A DNA stretch of 62,865 nt, from NCBI GenBank assembly GCA_947630705.1, contig CANRIK010000008.1, forward strand, positions 1-62,865. The letters are read 5' to 3'. The stretch comes from an uncultured Clostridia bacterium (GTDB lineage: Bacteria; Bacillota; Clostridia; Christensenellales; Borkfalkiaceae). Below are positions 8,717 to 24,663 of this stretch, one piece after another; the first letter of the stretch is position 1, and every line of letters begins with the position of its first letter. A program made the position numbers and the translations under genes. The notes under the pieces are model-generated. The model was not told where the DNA came from, did no database searches, and worked only from the letters and a program-made list of their open reading frames with translations.

Positions 8717-9832
8717 CTATTTTTCAGATAATTCCTTTTCGCGGAGCAGTCGCGCATATTCTTGCGAGTCTATCGGCAGGGATACGCGTCCGCCCTTCCA
8801 AGCCGAGAGGTACGCCGCGTTTATTATGGAGAGAGTTTTTGCACTGTCGCAGCCTTCGGCAATCGGCTTTCTGCCGTAGAGCACTGCCGAGGCGAAGTTT
8901 TCAAGCATTTTTTCGTAGGCGTTCTGCGGCTCTTCGAATTCCGAGACTTGCGTAAATTCTTTTAGCTCCTGACGGGAAGTGACTTGCGCGCTCTTCATGT
9001 AGTCGCGGATATCGCAGTCGAAGCGAGATACAGTCAGCCTGTATCCGTCGAGAAGTATGCGCCCTTTCGTGCCGACAATCTCCAATCGCTGCGAGTCACC
9101 GCCCTCGCCGGTAGTGACGACAAACGTTCCCGTCAATTTGTCGGGATAATTCATAATAACGGTGGCTTCGTCGTCTACGTCGAAGCCGTTATATTTTCCG
9201 AAAGGTATCTCGGCATAGACGCTTTGAGGCAGACCGAAGAGGTATTGCCACATGTCCAGAAGGTGATATCCCTGATTGATGAGAGCTCCGCCGCCCTCGC
9301 CCGTCCAACTGCTGCGCCAAGCCGCGGAGCGGTGGTAGTACTCCGTTCTGAAATATCCGGTGTTTTCGAAAAGTATGCGCTCCGTTTTGCCTATCGCGCC
9401 CTCGTCCAACAGCTTTTTGATTTGCACGTAGTGGGGATAGGTTCTCTGATGACACATCATGGCGTAGACTTTGCCGGATTTTTCCGCCGCGGCGTTTATT
9501 GTTTCGGCGTCTGAAAATGTCACGCCGGCGGGCTTGTCGCACAAGACGTGTTTTTTTGCGTTCAGTGCTCGGATGGCCATGGCCGGATGGGATTTATGCG
9601 GAGTTACTATTATCACCGCGTCGAAGAGTTCTCCGTTTTCGTACAGAGCGTCCTCGCCGCGGCAGATTTTGACGGAGCTTTTCAGATTTTCCGCCGCCCA
9701 CTTCGCGTTTTCTTCGCTTCTGCAACATACCGCCGAAAGTTCGAGCCCGTCGATTTTTCCGCCGTCTGCCATAAGGGCGTATTTTTTGCCCATAGAGCCT
9801 ATTCCCAGCACCGCGCAACGCACTTTTTCCAT
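8717..9832 (-). CDS. Gfo/Idh/MocA-family NAD(P)-dependent oxidoreductase
   Basis: 371 residues. The N-terminal Rossmann fold opens with RCAVLGIGSMGKKYA (GxGxxG). The family signature CDKPAGVTF is present, with the Lys at the active site, as in the EKP motif of the family. The C-terminal alpha/beta domain has GGGALINQGYHLLDMWQYLFG (the conserved His). Members oxidise or reduce sugars, inositols and their derivatives; the substrate cannot be told from sequence. AAAGGAG lies 7 nt before the ATG. It lies downstream of radA, separated by a hairpin without a clear T-run, so some readthrough from that operon is possible. Confidence 0.88.
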   Translation of the reverse strand: MEKVRCAVLGIGSMGKKYALMADGGKIDGLELSAVCCRSEENAKWAAENLKSSVKICRGEDALYENGELFDAVIIVTPHKSHPAMAIRALNAKKHVLCDKPAGVTFSDAETINAAAEKSGKVYAMMCHQRTYPHYVQIKKLLDEGAIGKTERILFENTGYFRTEYYHRSAAWRSSWTGEGGGALINQGYHLLDMWQYLFGLPQSVYAEIPFGKYNGFDVDDEATVIMNYPDKLTGTFVVTTGEGGDSQRLEIVGTKGRILLDGYRLTVSRFDCDIRDYMKSAQVTSRQELKEFTQVSEFEEPQNAYEKMLENFASAVLYGRKPIAEGCDSAKTLSIINAAYLSAWKGGRVSLPIDSQEYARLLREKELSEK

Positions 9833-9866
9833 TTTAAAAACTCCTTTTCAGATTTATTTAAACATA

Positions 9867-9890
9867 GAGCGGCGGAGATTTCCGCCGCTC
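9867..9890. terminator. GC-rich hairpin after radA
   Basis: GAGCGGCGGA, GATT loop, TCCGCCGCTC. Neither side has a good T-run, so it may be a weak terminator or an mRNA stabiliser. Confidence 0.5.
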
Positions 9891-9931
9891 TCGCATCAAA
9901 CAATGTTCGATAAAGCCGAATTTAATTATAT

Positions 9932-11293
9932 TTATTCGTCTTTGAACAGGTTCTTTATCATAGTATTCACATACAGCACGGGCACTACCGAAATTTTGTC
10001 GGCGTACTTGACCGCCGACTTCATGTTTTTTGCCGGAACAAGCACTTTTTTAAAGCCCATTTTAACGCACTCCGCAACTCTCTTTTCGCAGTAGCTGACG
10101 GCGCGGACTTCGCCTGTCAGACCGACCTCCCCGAACACCGCCGTATAGCGGTCTATGGGCTTTGAGTAGTAGGCGGAGGCGAGAGCGGCGCATATCGCGA
10201 GGTCGCATGAGGGCTCGTTTAGCTTAATGCCGCCCATTGCGTTTACATACACGTCGTAGCCGCCGAAGTTGAGACCGCACCTCTTTTCGAGCACGGCGAT
10301 AAGCACGGCAAGTCTGTTATAGTCTATTCCGAGCGGCATGCGCCTCGGCAAGCCGAAGGAAGTTTTCGAAACAAGGGTCTGAATCTCCACGTTCATGCAC
10401 CTTGCGCCCGTCTGTGCCGGAGTGACGGCGCTCCCGGGCTCTTCGCCGCGGCTTTCGGAAAGGAATATCCCCGAGTAATCGGTTACGGCAATTATTCCGT
10501 TCTCCGTCATCTCGAAAACTCCGACTTCGGCAACGTTTCCGAACCTGTTTTTTACGGCTCTCAAAATGCGGAAATTTTCCTGATTTTCGCCTTCGAAGTA
10601 AAGCACGGTGTCCATTATGTGTTCGAGCACCTTCGGACCGGCGAGGGCGCCCTCTTTGGTCACGTGTCCGACTATAAAAAACGTTATATTCCGGCTCTTT
10701 GCTATGCGCATGAGCTTTGCGGCACATTCGCGGACCTGTCCCACAGAGCCGGCGGAGGAGGAGAGGTCCTCCGTATAGACCGCCTGAATGGAGTCTATCA
10801 CGCAGAATTCAACGCCGTCGAGCTCGTTTTCGAGATTGTCTATGCAAGTCTCGTTCAAGAGCAGCATATCGGAGCATTTGAGGTTGAGCCTCTGCGCTCG
10901 CATCTTGACCTGCGAACAGCTCTCCTCCGCGGAGACGTACAGAACCTTTCTGCTCTCCGAAAGGTAGGCGGCTATCTGCGTCAGCAAAGTCGATTTTCCT
11001 ATTCCCGGGTCGCCGCCGAGGAGCACCATGGAGCCGGCTACGATTCCGCCGCCCAGAACGTTGTCGAATTCGGATATCCCCGAAGGCGTTCTGTCGAACT
11101 TTTCATAGGTTATTTCAAAGAGGGGTCTCGCCCTCGAAACGACGGGCTTCTCCGAAGCGCTCTTTTTCTCCGTTGGAGCAACCGTCTCCTCTATCATGCT
11201 GTTGAAAGTTCCGCACGAGGGGCATTTGCCCAACCATCGCGGACTGACTGCGCCGCATTCCGCGCATACGAAACGCGTATTGAGTTTAGCCAT
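9932..11293 (-). CDS. radA: DNA repair protein RadA
   Basis: 453 residues. RadA is a DnaB-like RecA-fold ATPase that helps branch migration and processing of recombination intermediates. Domains in order: a C4 zinc finger (CAECGAVSPRWLGKCPSCG, residues 8-26), a RecA core with Walker A GGDPGIGKST, the RadA-specific KNRFG motif, and a C-terminal Lon-protease-like domain. Length is normal. ATG 11293 is used because the zinc finger follows at once; it overlaps the ispDF stop by 8 bases. Last gene of the rqcP-yitT-ispDF-radA operon. Confidence 0.96.
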   Translation of the reverse strand: MAKLNTRFVCAECGAVSPRWLGKCPSCGTFNSMIEETVAPTEKKSASEKPVVSRARPLFEITYEKFDRTPSGISEFDNVLGGGIVAGSMVLLGGDPGIGKSTLLTQIAAYLSESRKVLYVSAEESCSQVKMRAQRLNLKCSDMLLLNETCIDNLENELDGVEFCVIDSIQAVYTEDLSSSAGSVGQVRECAAKLMRIAKSRNITFFIVGHVTKEGALAGPKVLEHIMDTVLYFEGENQENFRILRAVKNRFGNVAEVGVFEMTENGIIAVTDYSGIFLSESRGEEPGSAVTPAQTGARCMNVEIQTLVSKTSFGLPRRMPLGIDYNRLAVLIAVLEKRCGLNFGGYDVYVNAMGGIKLNEPSCDLAICAALASAYYSKPIDRYTAVFGEVGLTGEVRAVSYCEKRVAECVKMGFKKVLVPAKNMKSAVKYADKISVVPVLYVNTMIKNLFKDE

Positions 11294-12449
11294 CTTTTTT
11301 GTCTCCCAAAAGGGCGCAGGCATAAGCGGTTATTCCGAGCCCTCTGCCCACAAATCCCAGCTTTTCGCATGTGCCGGCGGCGACTGCCACGCGCTCTTCG
11401 TCTATATTAAGCGCGCGCGCTATTTTTTTGACCATGGAATCTATGTAAGGCGAAAGTCGGGGCTTTTCCGCCTGCACCGAGACAGATATGTTCAGCGGCG
11501 CATATCCGGCTTTCAGAACCTCCTTTAATGCCTCCGCGCACATATGCGCGCTGTCGGCGTTCTCATATTCGGGAGAGGAGTCGGGGAAATAGTGACCTAT
11601 GTCTTTTAGACCGGCGGCGGATAATATGGCGTCCGTCACCGCGTGGAATACTACGTCTCCGTCGCTGTGGGCTATCAACGAGCGGTCACAGTCTATTTTT
11701 ACTCCGCCTAAAACCACGCCGTTTCCCTCTCCGAAACAGTGTACGTCTATGCCGAAACCTATCCTTCTCGCGGCGAGATCGTCAACGGGCAAGACTGCGG
11801 CTTCCTTTAAAAAGTCGGAGGCAAAGGTCAGTTTGCGGTTGCTCTCTTCGCCCTCCACAACGTGGGGGAAGGCGCAGAATTCGCAGTACACGGAAGAGTC
11901 GTCGGTAAATTCCCTGTCGCCGGCAAGCTCGTAGGCGCGTCTTATGTCATCGGTAAAAAATCCCTGCGGAGTCTGTATTCTGTAAAGTGAATTTCTCTCT
12001 TGATATCCCGTGACCAGCCCGTAGTTTGCGGTGGCTATCGTATCCGTGCAGTGCAGAGCGCAGACGGCGCTGCCGAACCTCTTTACGCTGTCGATACATT
12101 TTTTAATGAGTTCGCGAGAGACGTAGGGACGCGCGCCGTCGTGAATGAGAACTATATCTCCGGTGACGGCGGCAAGAGCTCTTTTGACGCTCTCCGTGCG
12201 CGTTGCTCCGCCCTTTACTACTTTGAAGCCGAACGGCGCGGCAAGGGCGCTAATTTCTTCAAAATCACATTCAGACGAAGCTATTATAACTTCGTCTGTC
12301 TCGGGTATGTCGAATTTTTCGAGCGTATGCCACAGCGCCGGCGCGCCGTGCAGGGGGGCGAGAAGTTTGTTTCTGCCGAGTCCGGCGCGCTCGCCCCTTC
12401 CGGCGGCCGCTATTATTACGCTTATTTTATGGTTCTTCGCCGTTATCAT
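11286..12449 (-). CDS. ispDF: bifunctional IspD/IspF (MEP pathway of isoprenoid synthesis)
   Basis: 387 residues, a natural fusion. Residues 1-225 are IspD, which forms CDP-methylerythritol: AAAGRGERAGLGRNK nucleotide-binding loop, HDGARP, and the TPQGF segment. Residues ~228-385 are IspF, the 2,4-cyclodiphosphate synthase: GFGIDVHCFGEG with the zinc ligands Asp and His, AHSDGDVVFHA, and DIGHYFPDS. The two enzymes catalyse non-consecutive steps. It overlaps yitT upstream by 23 bases and radA downstream by 8, so expression is tightly coupled. GGAAG precedes the ATG. Confidence 0.96.
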   Translation of the reverse strand: MITAKNHKISVIIAAAGRGERAGLGRNKLLAPLHGAPALWHTLEKFDIPETDEVIIASSECDFEEISALAAPFGFKVVKGGATRTESVKRALAAVTGDIVLIHDGARPYVSRELIKKCIDSVKRFGSAVCALHCTDTIATANYGLVTGYQERNSLYRIQTPQGFFTDDIRRAYELAGDREFTDDSSVYCEFCAFPHVVEGEESNRKLTFASDFLKEAAVLPVDDLAARRIGFGIDVHCFGEGNGVVLGGVKIDCDRSLIAHSDGDVVFHAVTDAILSAAGLKDIGHYFPDSSPEYENADSAHMCAEALKEVLKAGYAPLNISVSVQAEKPRLSPYIDSMVKKIARALNIDEERVAVAAGTCEKLGFVGRGLGITAYACALLGDKKDG

Positions 12450-13494
12450 ATTTGCTCTTCCTTTCCGTAGGCTGCGGCTCGGTTTCGGTATTTTCGAGGG
12501 ATTCCTTCATCTGTCTGCGCTGTTTGAGGAATTTCTCGTTTACGCGGCTGTATTTGATACTTGTGCCTATTACGTCTGTTATATCCATAAGCGTTACAAA
12601 CGCAACGGGGTCGTTGCGAGAAACGACTTCGCGCAGTTTTGCGACTTGGAATCTGTTTATAACGCAATATATGACTTGTTTTTCCGATTGTGAATAGTAA
12701 CCTCGCGCCTCTATCACTGTAAGGCCTCTGCCGAATTCGTCGGAGAGCGCATGACATACGGCGTCGTATCTCGAAGTGATTATAAGAGCGCCTTTCGCCT
12801 GATCGAGACCGTCGGAGATGAAGTCTACGGCTTTGCTCGCCACGAAATACGCAACTATGGAGTAGAGGGCCGGAGTGAAGTCGGAAGAGGTACTGCTGGG
12901 CACCGCGCCGCTGAACGCGAGTATGCCTACGAGTATATATAGGAATATGTTGAAGATCAGCACGAAGTTTCCGACGGAGAGATTGAGCTTTTTTGCGAAC
13001 ATCACGGCAAGGCTCTCCATGCCGTCCATCGTTCCGCCGAAACGTATGGCCATTCCGCTGCCTATTCCGGATAAAAGTCCGCCGAATATGGCGCAGATTA
13101 TCTTCTCCGCTCCGCCTATGGGCGAGCCGTTAATGAAAAAGTCGGGGAGAAATCTGGGGACGACCTGCTCGAACACGAGGGAAGTAAGCGAATATATCAT
13201 TATCGCGAAAAGGGAGTAGAGGGTGAATTCTATGCCCTGCCTTTTCATGGCGAAGAGGAATACGGGAGCGTTCAAAAGAATGAGGGGGATCCATAACTGT
13301 ATGTATGAAGCCACGTAATCCGGACAGTATGTCTGGACAAGCTGGACTATGAGCATGGATACGCCCGAGAGACCGCTGTCGTAAAAGTTCGCCGGCAGCA
13401 GCAACAGCGTGACGCCGGTTGCGTTTACGACTCCGGCCGCAAACAGTAGGATAAAGTTCTTGATTTTGAAATGAATTCCCTGTATTTTCATCAT
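12427..13494 (-). CDS. YitT-family membrane protein
   Basis: 355 residues. The N-terminal two thirds has five to six helices of the YitT (DUF161) type: LLLLPANFYDSGLSGVSML near the start and GSGMAIRFGGTMDGMESLAVM. A C-terminal DUF2179-like cytosolic domain includes GALIITSRYDAVCHAL and GRGLTVIEARGYYSQSEKQV. A further ~50-residue charged tail is an extension. Transport function is suspected for the family but unproven. It overlaps the rqcP stop by 4 bases (ATGA). Confidence 0.9.
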   Translation of the reverse strand: MMKIQGIHFKIKNFILLFAAGVVNATGVTLLLLPANFYDSGLSGVSMLIVQLVQTYCPDYVASYIQLWIPLILLNAPVFLFAMKRQGIEFTLYSLFAIMIYSLTSLVFEQVVPRFLPDFFINGSPIGGAEKIICAIFGGLLSGIGSGMAIRFGGTMDGMESLAVMFAKKLNLSVGNFVLIFNIFLYILVGILAFSGAVPSSTSSDFTPALYSIVAYFVASKAVDFISDGLDQAKGALIITSRYDAVCHALSDEFGRGLTVIEARGYYSQSEKQVIYCVINRFQVAKLREVVSRNDPVAFVTLMDITDVIGTSIKYSRVNEKFLKQRRQMKESLENTETEPQPTERKSKYDNGEEP

Positions 13495-13739
13495 TCGCCC
13501 TGTATTATTTCGTATAGAGAGGAGGCCTCGTCTTTTTTTACGTTTTCTTTTATGCCGAGGACCCTGAATTTAACCGAACCGCCGGCAAAATTCAATTCCA
13601 CGACGTCGCCCGTGTTTACTCTGTGCCCGGGCTTTGCTTCTCTGCCGTTTATGGAAACCTTGCCCTTCTCGCAGGCTTCTTCGGCGAGCGTCCTTCTCTT
13701 CAAGATGCGCGATAACTTCAAAAATTTGTCGATTCTCAT
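13491..13739 (-). CDS. rqcP: RqcP-type S4 RNA-binding protein
   Basis: 82 residues from MRIDKFLKLSRILKRRTLAE, the S4 fold, with KGKVSINGREAKPGHRVN. It matches Bacillus YabO/RqcP in length and order. RqcP binds stalled 60S-like (50S) complexes with RqcH and helps poly-alanine tailing in ribosome quality control. The in-frame TTG three codons earlier is an alternative start; neither has a Shine-Dalgarno. First gene of the operon that ends with radA. Confidence 0.85.
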   Translation of the reverse strand: MRIDKFLKLSRILKRRTLAEEACEKGKVSINGREAKPGHRVNTGDVVELNFAGGSVKFRVLGIKENVKKDEASSLYEIIQGE

Positions 13740-13756
13740 AAATTTCAAAAAAACGC

Positions 13757-13785
13757 TTGACTTTATTTTTTTCGGGTAGTAGAAT
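13757..13785 (+). promoter_or_regulatory. promoter of the rpoBC operon
   Basis: TTGACT (13757-13762), 17-bp spacer, TAGAAT (13780-13785). The predicted start near 13792 gives a leader of about 290 nt. It sits directly upstream of the divergent rqcP start. Confidence 0.6.
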
Positions 13786-14084
13786 AGTACAATGTATTAA
13801 AATGCGATTTTTATCACCTTTTTTCCCGAAAAGTGAAATTTCAAGCAGATAAAAACGCCGCTAATTGTCGGGACGTGTTGAGTTTTACGCGTTCAGTATA
13901 CACTAAAAAATCGGTCTTGTAAAGTGCGAGAGCCAAAAAATCTCTCTCAAACCGAAAAAATTTTTATATTCTATATTTATGTAAATATACATTTGCAGTA
14001 TTGTGCGCGGTGAAAAGATATATCCGCGCGATAGCCTGAATGTGAAAATATATAGCGGACAAACCGCTCAAAGGAGTTCTTTTA
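13786..14084 (+). other. rpoB leader region
   Basis: About 300 bases without a gene. AT-rich, with short runs of T and A and an imperfect AT palindrome near 13975-13995. No L10-leader fold or terminator is evident. The ribosomal protein genes rplJ and rplL that usually precede rpoB are absent. Confidence 0.5.
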
Positions 14085-18155
<4,071 letters not shown>

Positions 18156-18169
18156 AAGGGAGGTAATAT

Positions 18170-21841
<3,672 letters not shown>

Positions 21842-21845
21842 TTTC

Positions 21846-21943
21846 AGCCGCATATAAACTTTTGTGTCGGGACGCGGTTTCAAGGATGCGTGCGATTAAT
21901 GCGCGCCTCTCGGAAGAGGTTTTCGGCAAGTTTATGTGCGGCT
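21846..21943 (+). other. long inverted repeat downstream of rpoC
   Basis: AGCCGCATATAAACTT (21846-21861) and AAGTTTATGTGCGGCT (21928-21943) are inverted repeats with 15 of 16 pairs. The loop holds a second hairpin CCTCT-CGGA-AGAGG (21906-21919). It starts five bases after the rpoC stop and is followed by no long T-run, so it is an mRNA 3' structure or an untypical terminator. Confidence 0.65.
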
Positions 21944-22129
21944 TTAAATTTATGTTCCGCATTTGTCGCGTTCATATGCGGTCAAAGGAATATGTCCCGA
22001 GCCCCAATTTACAGCGAGACGCATGCGGCAAATGGAGATTGCAAAGTTGCAAATGAATTGAAATTTATTTGCGTTCCGTATTTTAGAGACGACGCATATG
22101 CGTCGGAATTCATATGCGAGGTAAAAGAT

Positions 22130-22465
22130 ATGCCGGATTTTGAAGACCTTCGGCTCTCCGACCTTATAGAGAAATTCAGGCGCACGATAGAGCAGATATC
22201 CGCCACGCGCAGTCTGTCGCTGATGAAAACGGCCGGCGCACAGCTTCAAAGCGTATATGATTTTTTCATAACCGCCGAAAAGGACTATGCAAAACAGCAG
22301 GAATTGCTTAAAAGCATGTTCTCCTCTTTCAACTATGCGGCCGTGATAGTGAACAACGCCTTGAAGTGCGGAAAACTTACAGGCGACGATTCCGAGCTTT
22401 TAAACGAATGCATCGAGATTATGTTGAAGTGCTGTGCAAACGTTGAGGCCTCATTGAAAAATTAA
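22130..22465 (+). CDS. small helical protein, function unknown
   Basis: 111 residues from ATG 22130, preceded by GAGGT. Predicted all-helical: DLIEKFRRTIEQISATRSLS, KDYAKQQELLKSMF, and a C-terminal segment with Cys residues. No family recognised. The longer frame reaching back to 21890 crosses the rpoC 3' structure and has unlikely composition, so the shorter start is preferred. Followed at once by a perfect palindromic terminator. Confidence 0.6.
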   Translation: MPDFEDLRLSDLIEKFRRTIEQISATRSLSLMKTAGAQLQSVYDFFITAEKDYAKQQELLKSMFSSFNYAAVIVNNALKCGKLTGDDSELLNECIEIMLKCCANVEASLKN

Positions 22466-22470
22466 ATTGA

Positions 22471-22496
22471 CCCGTCCGCATATGCGGACGGGTTTT
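22471..22496 (+). terminator. perfect 22-bp palindrome terminator
   Basis: CCCGTCCGCATATGCGGACGGG (22471-22492) has a perfect 11-base arm on each side and is followed by TTTTCCTTT. Confidence 0.85.
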
Positions 22497-22505
22497 CCTT
22501 TAATA

Positions 22506-22702
22506 AACTCAACACGTTCTCAAAATAAAAAACTCAACACGTTCTCACAATTTACCGTGGATTCACCCCTAACGGGGGATTCCCCTCGCTGTCTTTTTAA
22601 CGTGGATTCACCCCTAACGAAAGTTCACCCCTCGCTGTCTTTATAACGGGAGTTCACCTCTAACGTGGATTCACCCCTAACGAAAGTTCACTCCTCTCTG
22701 TC
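22506..22702. repeat. degenerate tandem repeats derived from the DUF368 gene end
   Basis: Two copies of CTCAACACGTTCTCA (near 22508 and 22533) are followed by about three units of ~46 bp built around GGATTCACCCCTAACG and CCCTCGCTGTCTTT. The last unit overlaps the 3' end of the minus-strand DUF368 gene: its final codons and stop (AAAGACAGAGAGGAGTGA on the minus strand) recur in altered form beyond the gene. Confidence 0.75.
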
Positions 22703-23566
22703 TTTGATTTTTTTACTCATATACGCCGTAAGCGCATAGGTCAGAACGGCGCCCAAGACGCACAGCGCACAGCCGAGGCCTATTTGAAGTCCGTCGAGAG
22801 GAGCCGAGGCGTAGTCGAATACAATGAACACTGCCGGAATACTCCCCAGCACAAAGCCTACAATCGCCCAATGTGTGCCGCGCGGAAACCTTTTGAGAAA
22901 GTATTTCATAAGTTTGGCAATACTGAAAAACCCCAGCACGAGCCCGAAAGCGAAAATCACGAGCACGAGCGCGGAATGCCAGAAGTCCGAAAGCAGTAAT
23001 TTTATCGTCTCGAATATCGAATCGTAATATCCGAAAATCATTAACAGCATGCTTCCGCTCACCCCCGGGACCACGAGTGCGCAACTCGCCAGCATGGCCA
23101 CCGCAAACAGCGCGAAATATCCCCACAGCGGCATAGCCGCCGACAAATCTGCCGAACCGGCGGAAATATATAGCTTTGAAACGCATATCCCTATTATTAA
23201 AATAAACGGAACTATGACCGAAACAACGTTCAATTTATCGAATCCGTAAGTCCTGCTCTCCGAAAACAGCTTCGGAAGGGAGCCTATCATAAGCCCGACG
23301 AACAGCAGAACGGTGGGAAGCGGAGCATATATCAGCGCATAATAGAGCGGAAAATACATTGCCGCAAACGCAAGGACCGCGCCCAAAAGTATGGGAATCA
23401 AAAAGAGTATGTTCTCTTTGAAATTTTTCCGCAGACTACCGAGGGCGTCTATAAGTTTGTCGTAGATATCCAAAAGCACGGCGATTGTGCCTCCGCTCAC
23501 GCCCGGGATAATCATTGCCACGCCTATTGCGGCGCCGTATAAAATGTTTCTGAAAAAGTTCTTCAT
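22688..23566 (-). CDS. DUF368 polyprenyl-phosphate transporter family
   Basis: 292 residues, about eight to nine membrane helices. The family signature GVAMIIPGVSGGTIAVLL opens the protein and is echoed by ALVVPGVSGSMLLMIFGYYD, the internal repeat expected of the family. Members (PopT) have been reported to flip undecaprenyl phosphate back across the membrane for cell-wall synthesis; assignment here rests on family membership. No Shine-Dalgarno is present. Its promoter puts the start point about 5 nt before the ATG, so the mRNA is probably leaderless. Its 3' end is repeated downstream. Confidence 0.9.
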   Translation of the reverse strand: MKNFFRNILYGAAIGVAMIIPGVSGGTIAVLLDIYDKLIDALGSLRKNFKENILFLIPILLGAVLAFAAMYFPLYYALIYAPLPTVLLFVGLMIGSLPKLFSESRTYGFDKLNVVSVIVPFILIIGICVSKLYISAGSADLSAAMPLWGYFALFAVAMLASCALVVPGVSGSMLLMIFGYYDSIFETIKLLLSDFWHSALVLVIFAFGLVLGFFSIAKLMKYFLKRFPRGTHWAIVGFVLGSIPAVFIVFDYASAPLDGLQIGLGCALCVLGAVLTYALTAYMSKKIKDREE

Positions 23567-23577
23567 ACGCTATAAAT

Positions 23578-23606
23578 ATATTACTCAAAGCCCTGTGAAT
23601 TGTCAA
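23578..23606 (-). promoter_or_regulatory. promoter of the DUF368 gene, leaderless arrangement
   Basis: TTGACA (23606-23601), 17-bp spacer, TAATAT (23583-23578). The start point is expected near 23571, five bases before the ATG at 23566. Confidence 0.7.
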
Positions 23607-23701
23607 CAATATTGAGCCGCGTATGCCCCGACGCTTTGACGGTTTCCGAATCGGAACTTCCGAAATTCCCTTTCTTAAAAATGAGCGGCAAGTTAAAGCG
23701 C

Positions 23702-23730
23702 TTGCGCGCGGAGCCAAAATCTGATATAAT
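23702..23730 (+). promoter_or_regulatory. promoter of the MmcQ/YjbR gene
   Basis: TTGCGC (23702-23707), 17-bp spacer, TATAAT (23725-23730) with TGA just before the -10. Leaves a leader of about 260 nt. Confidence 0.6.
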
Positions 23731-23997
23731 CCGATTGAAGCAATTCTATAAGCAGCCTTTTTAAATTGAGCGCGAATGCTCTTTCGGTTCGTCGGCCATT
23801 AATAGGCAGTCAAATAGGAGCGCGTTCATGATTGGTCGGCCGAAATAGGAGCGGCGGCTGTCAAAGGGATTTTTGTCATAGTGCGGCCGCCGGAGTAAAT
23901 TTATCTCCGAAGGAAATTTGCCGCCAAAAGAAAATCAGTCAAAAGAAAATCGGTCAAAAGAAAATCAGCCAAAAGAATATCAGTCAGAGGAATTTAT
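23731..23997 (+). repeat. leader with five 15-bp repeats ending in the ribosome-binding site
   Basis: No gene in this stretch. At 23923-23997 a 15-bp unit (GYCAAAAGAAAATCA) is repeated five times without gaps; the fifth unit (GTCAGAGGAATTTAT) carries the Shine-Dalgarno AGAGGA and abuts the ATG. AATAGGAGCG also occurs twice further up (near 23811 and 23846). Confidence 0.85.
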
Positions 23998-24660
23998 ATG
24001 TTTAAATTCGATTTGCTCGCAAATAAAACCGCCGACGCAGACAGCCTTGCCGAATACGGCTTTTGCGAGGCGGACGGAATTTTCGTCTATTCTGCGCCCA
24101 TTTTGGACGGGCAGTTTAAAATGACCGTCCTTTCCGACGGAAAAAATATAACGGGAACACGGGTTTTCGACAACGCCTCGGAAGAGGAATACACCCTGCA
24201 CCTTGTGGATGGCGCGGTCGGCGAATTTGTCGGCGAGGTTCGCGCCGAGTACGTCAAAGTTCTGTCCGATATTGCCGAAAAATGCTTTACTCCCGATATT
24301 TTTGCCGATTGCGCAAGGCGTGTGGCCGAGTACGCCCTTGAAAAATACGGCGACAGGTTGGAGTATCTCTGGGAAAAACTGCCCGACGCCGCCGTGCTCC
24401 GTCGCAAGGACACGGGCAAATGGTACGCCGTGTTTATGAGAATCAAAAGGAGCCGCCTCGGTTTGGAGGGCGAAGATTCGGCAGACATTATCGACGTGCG
24501 TTGCGAGCCGTCAAAGCTCCCCCTTAAAATCGACGGAGCGAGCCGCTTTTCGGGATATCACATGAATAAGAAACATTGGCTTACATTGCTTTTGGACGGC
24601 TCCGTGCCGTTCGAAGAACTCGCCGAAAGCCTCGATTACAGCTATTCTGCGGCAAAATGA
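23998..24660 (+). CDS. MmcQ/YjbR-family protein with N-terminal extension
   Basis: 220 residues. The C-terminal ~120 match the MmcQ/YjbR (DUF419) fold, once likened to DNA-binding proteins: LEYLWEKLPDAAVLRRKDTG, WYAVFMRI, DVRCEPS, and HMNKKHWLTLLLDG. The N-terminal ~95 residues form an extra beta-rich domain seen in many Clostridia versions. Function is unknown. The ribosome-binding site is the last copy of a 15-bp repeat. A short copy of its coding sequence (about 24522-24556) recurs at 34088-34124. Confidence 0.85.
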   Translation: MFKFDLLANKTADADSLAEYGFCEADGIFVYSAPILDGQFKMTVLSDGKNITGTRVFDNASEEEYTLHLVDGAVGEFVGEVRAEYVKVLSDIAEKCFTPDIFADCARRVAEYALEKYGDRLEYLWEKLPDAAVLRRKDTGKWYAVFMRIKRSRLGLEGEDSADIIDVRCEPSKLPLKIDGASRFSGYHMNKKHWLTLLLDGSVPFEELAESLDYSYSAAK

Positions 24661-24663
24661 ATC

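Noticed and set aside
21890-22129. N-terminal extension of the small protein after rpoC
   Set aside because: Crosses the inverted repeat behind rpoC; the start at 22130 has GAGGT and begins the helical part.
22506-22702. CRISPR array
   Set aside because: Units are contiguous and degenerate, without unique spacers, and derive from the end of the DUF368 gene.
23923-23997. CRISPR array or coding repeat
   Set aside because: 15-bp units without spacers, ending in a Shine-Dalgarno; the KENQS-repeat frame has no start signal and runs out of phase into the gene.
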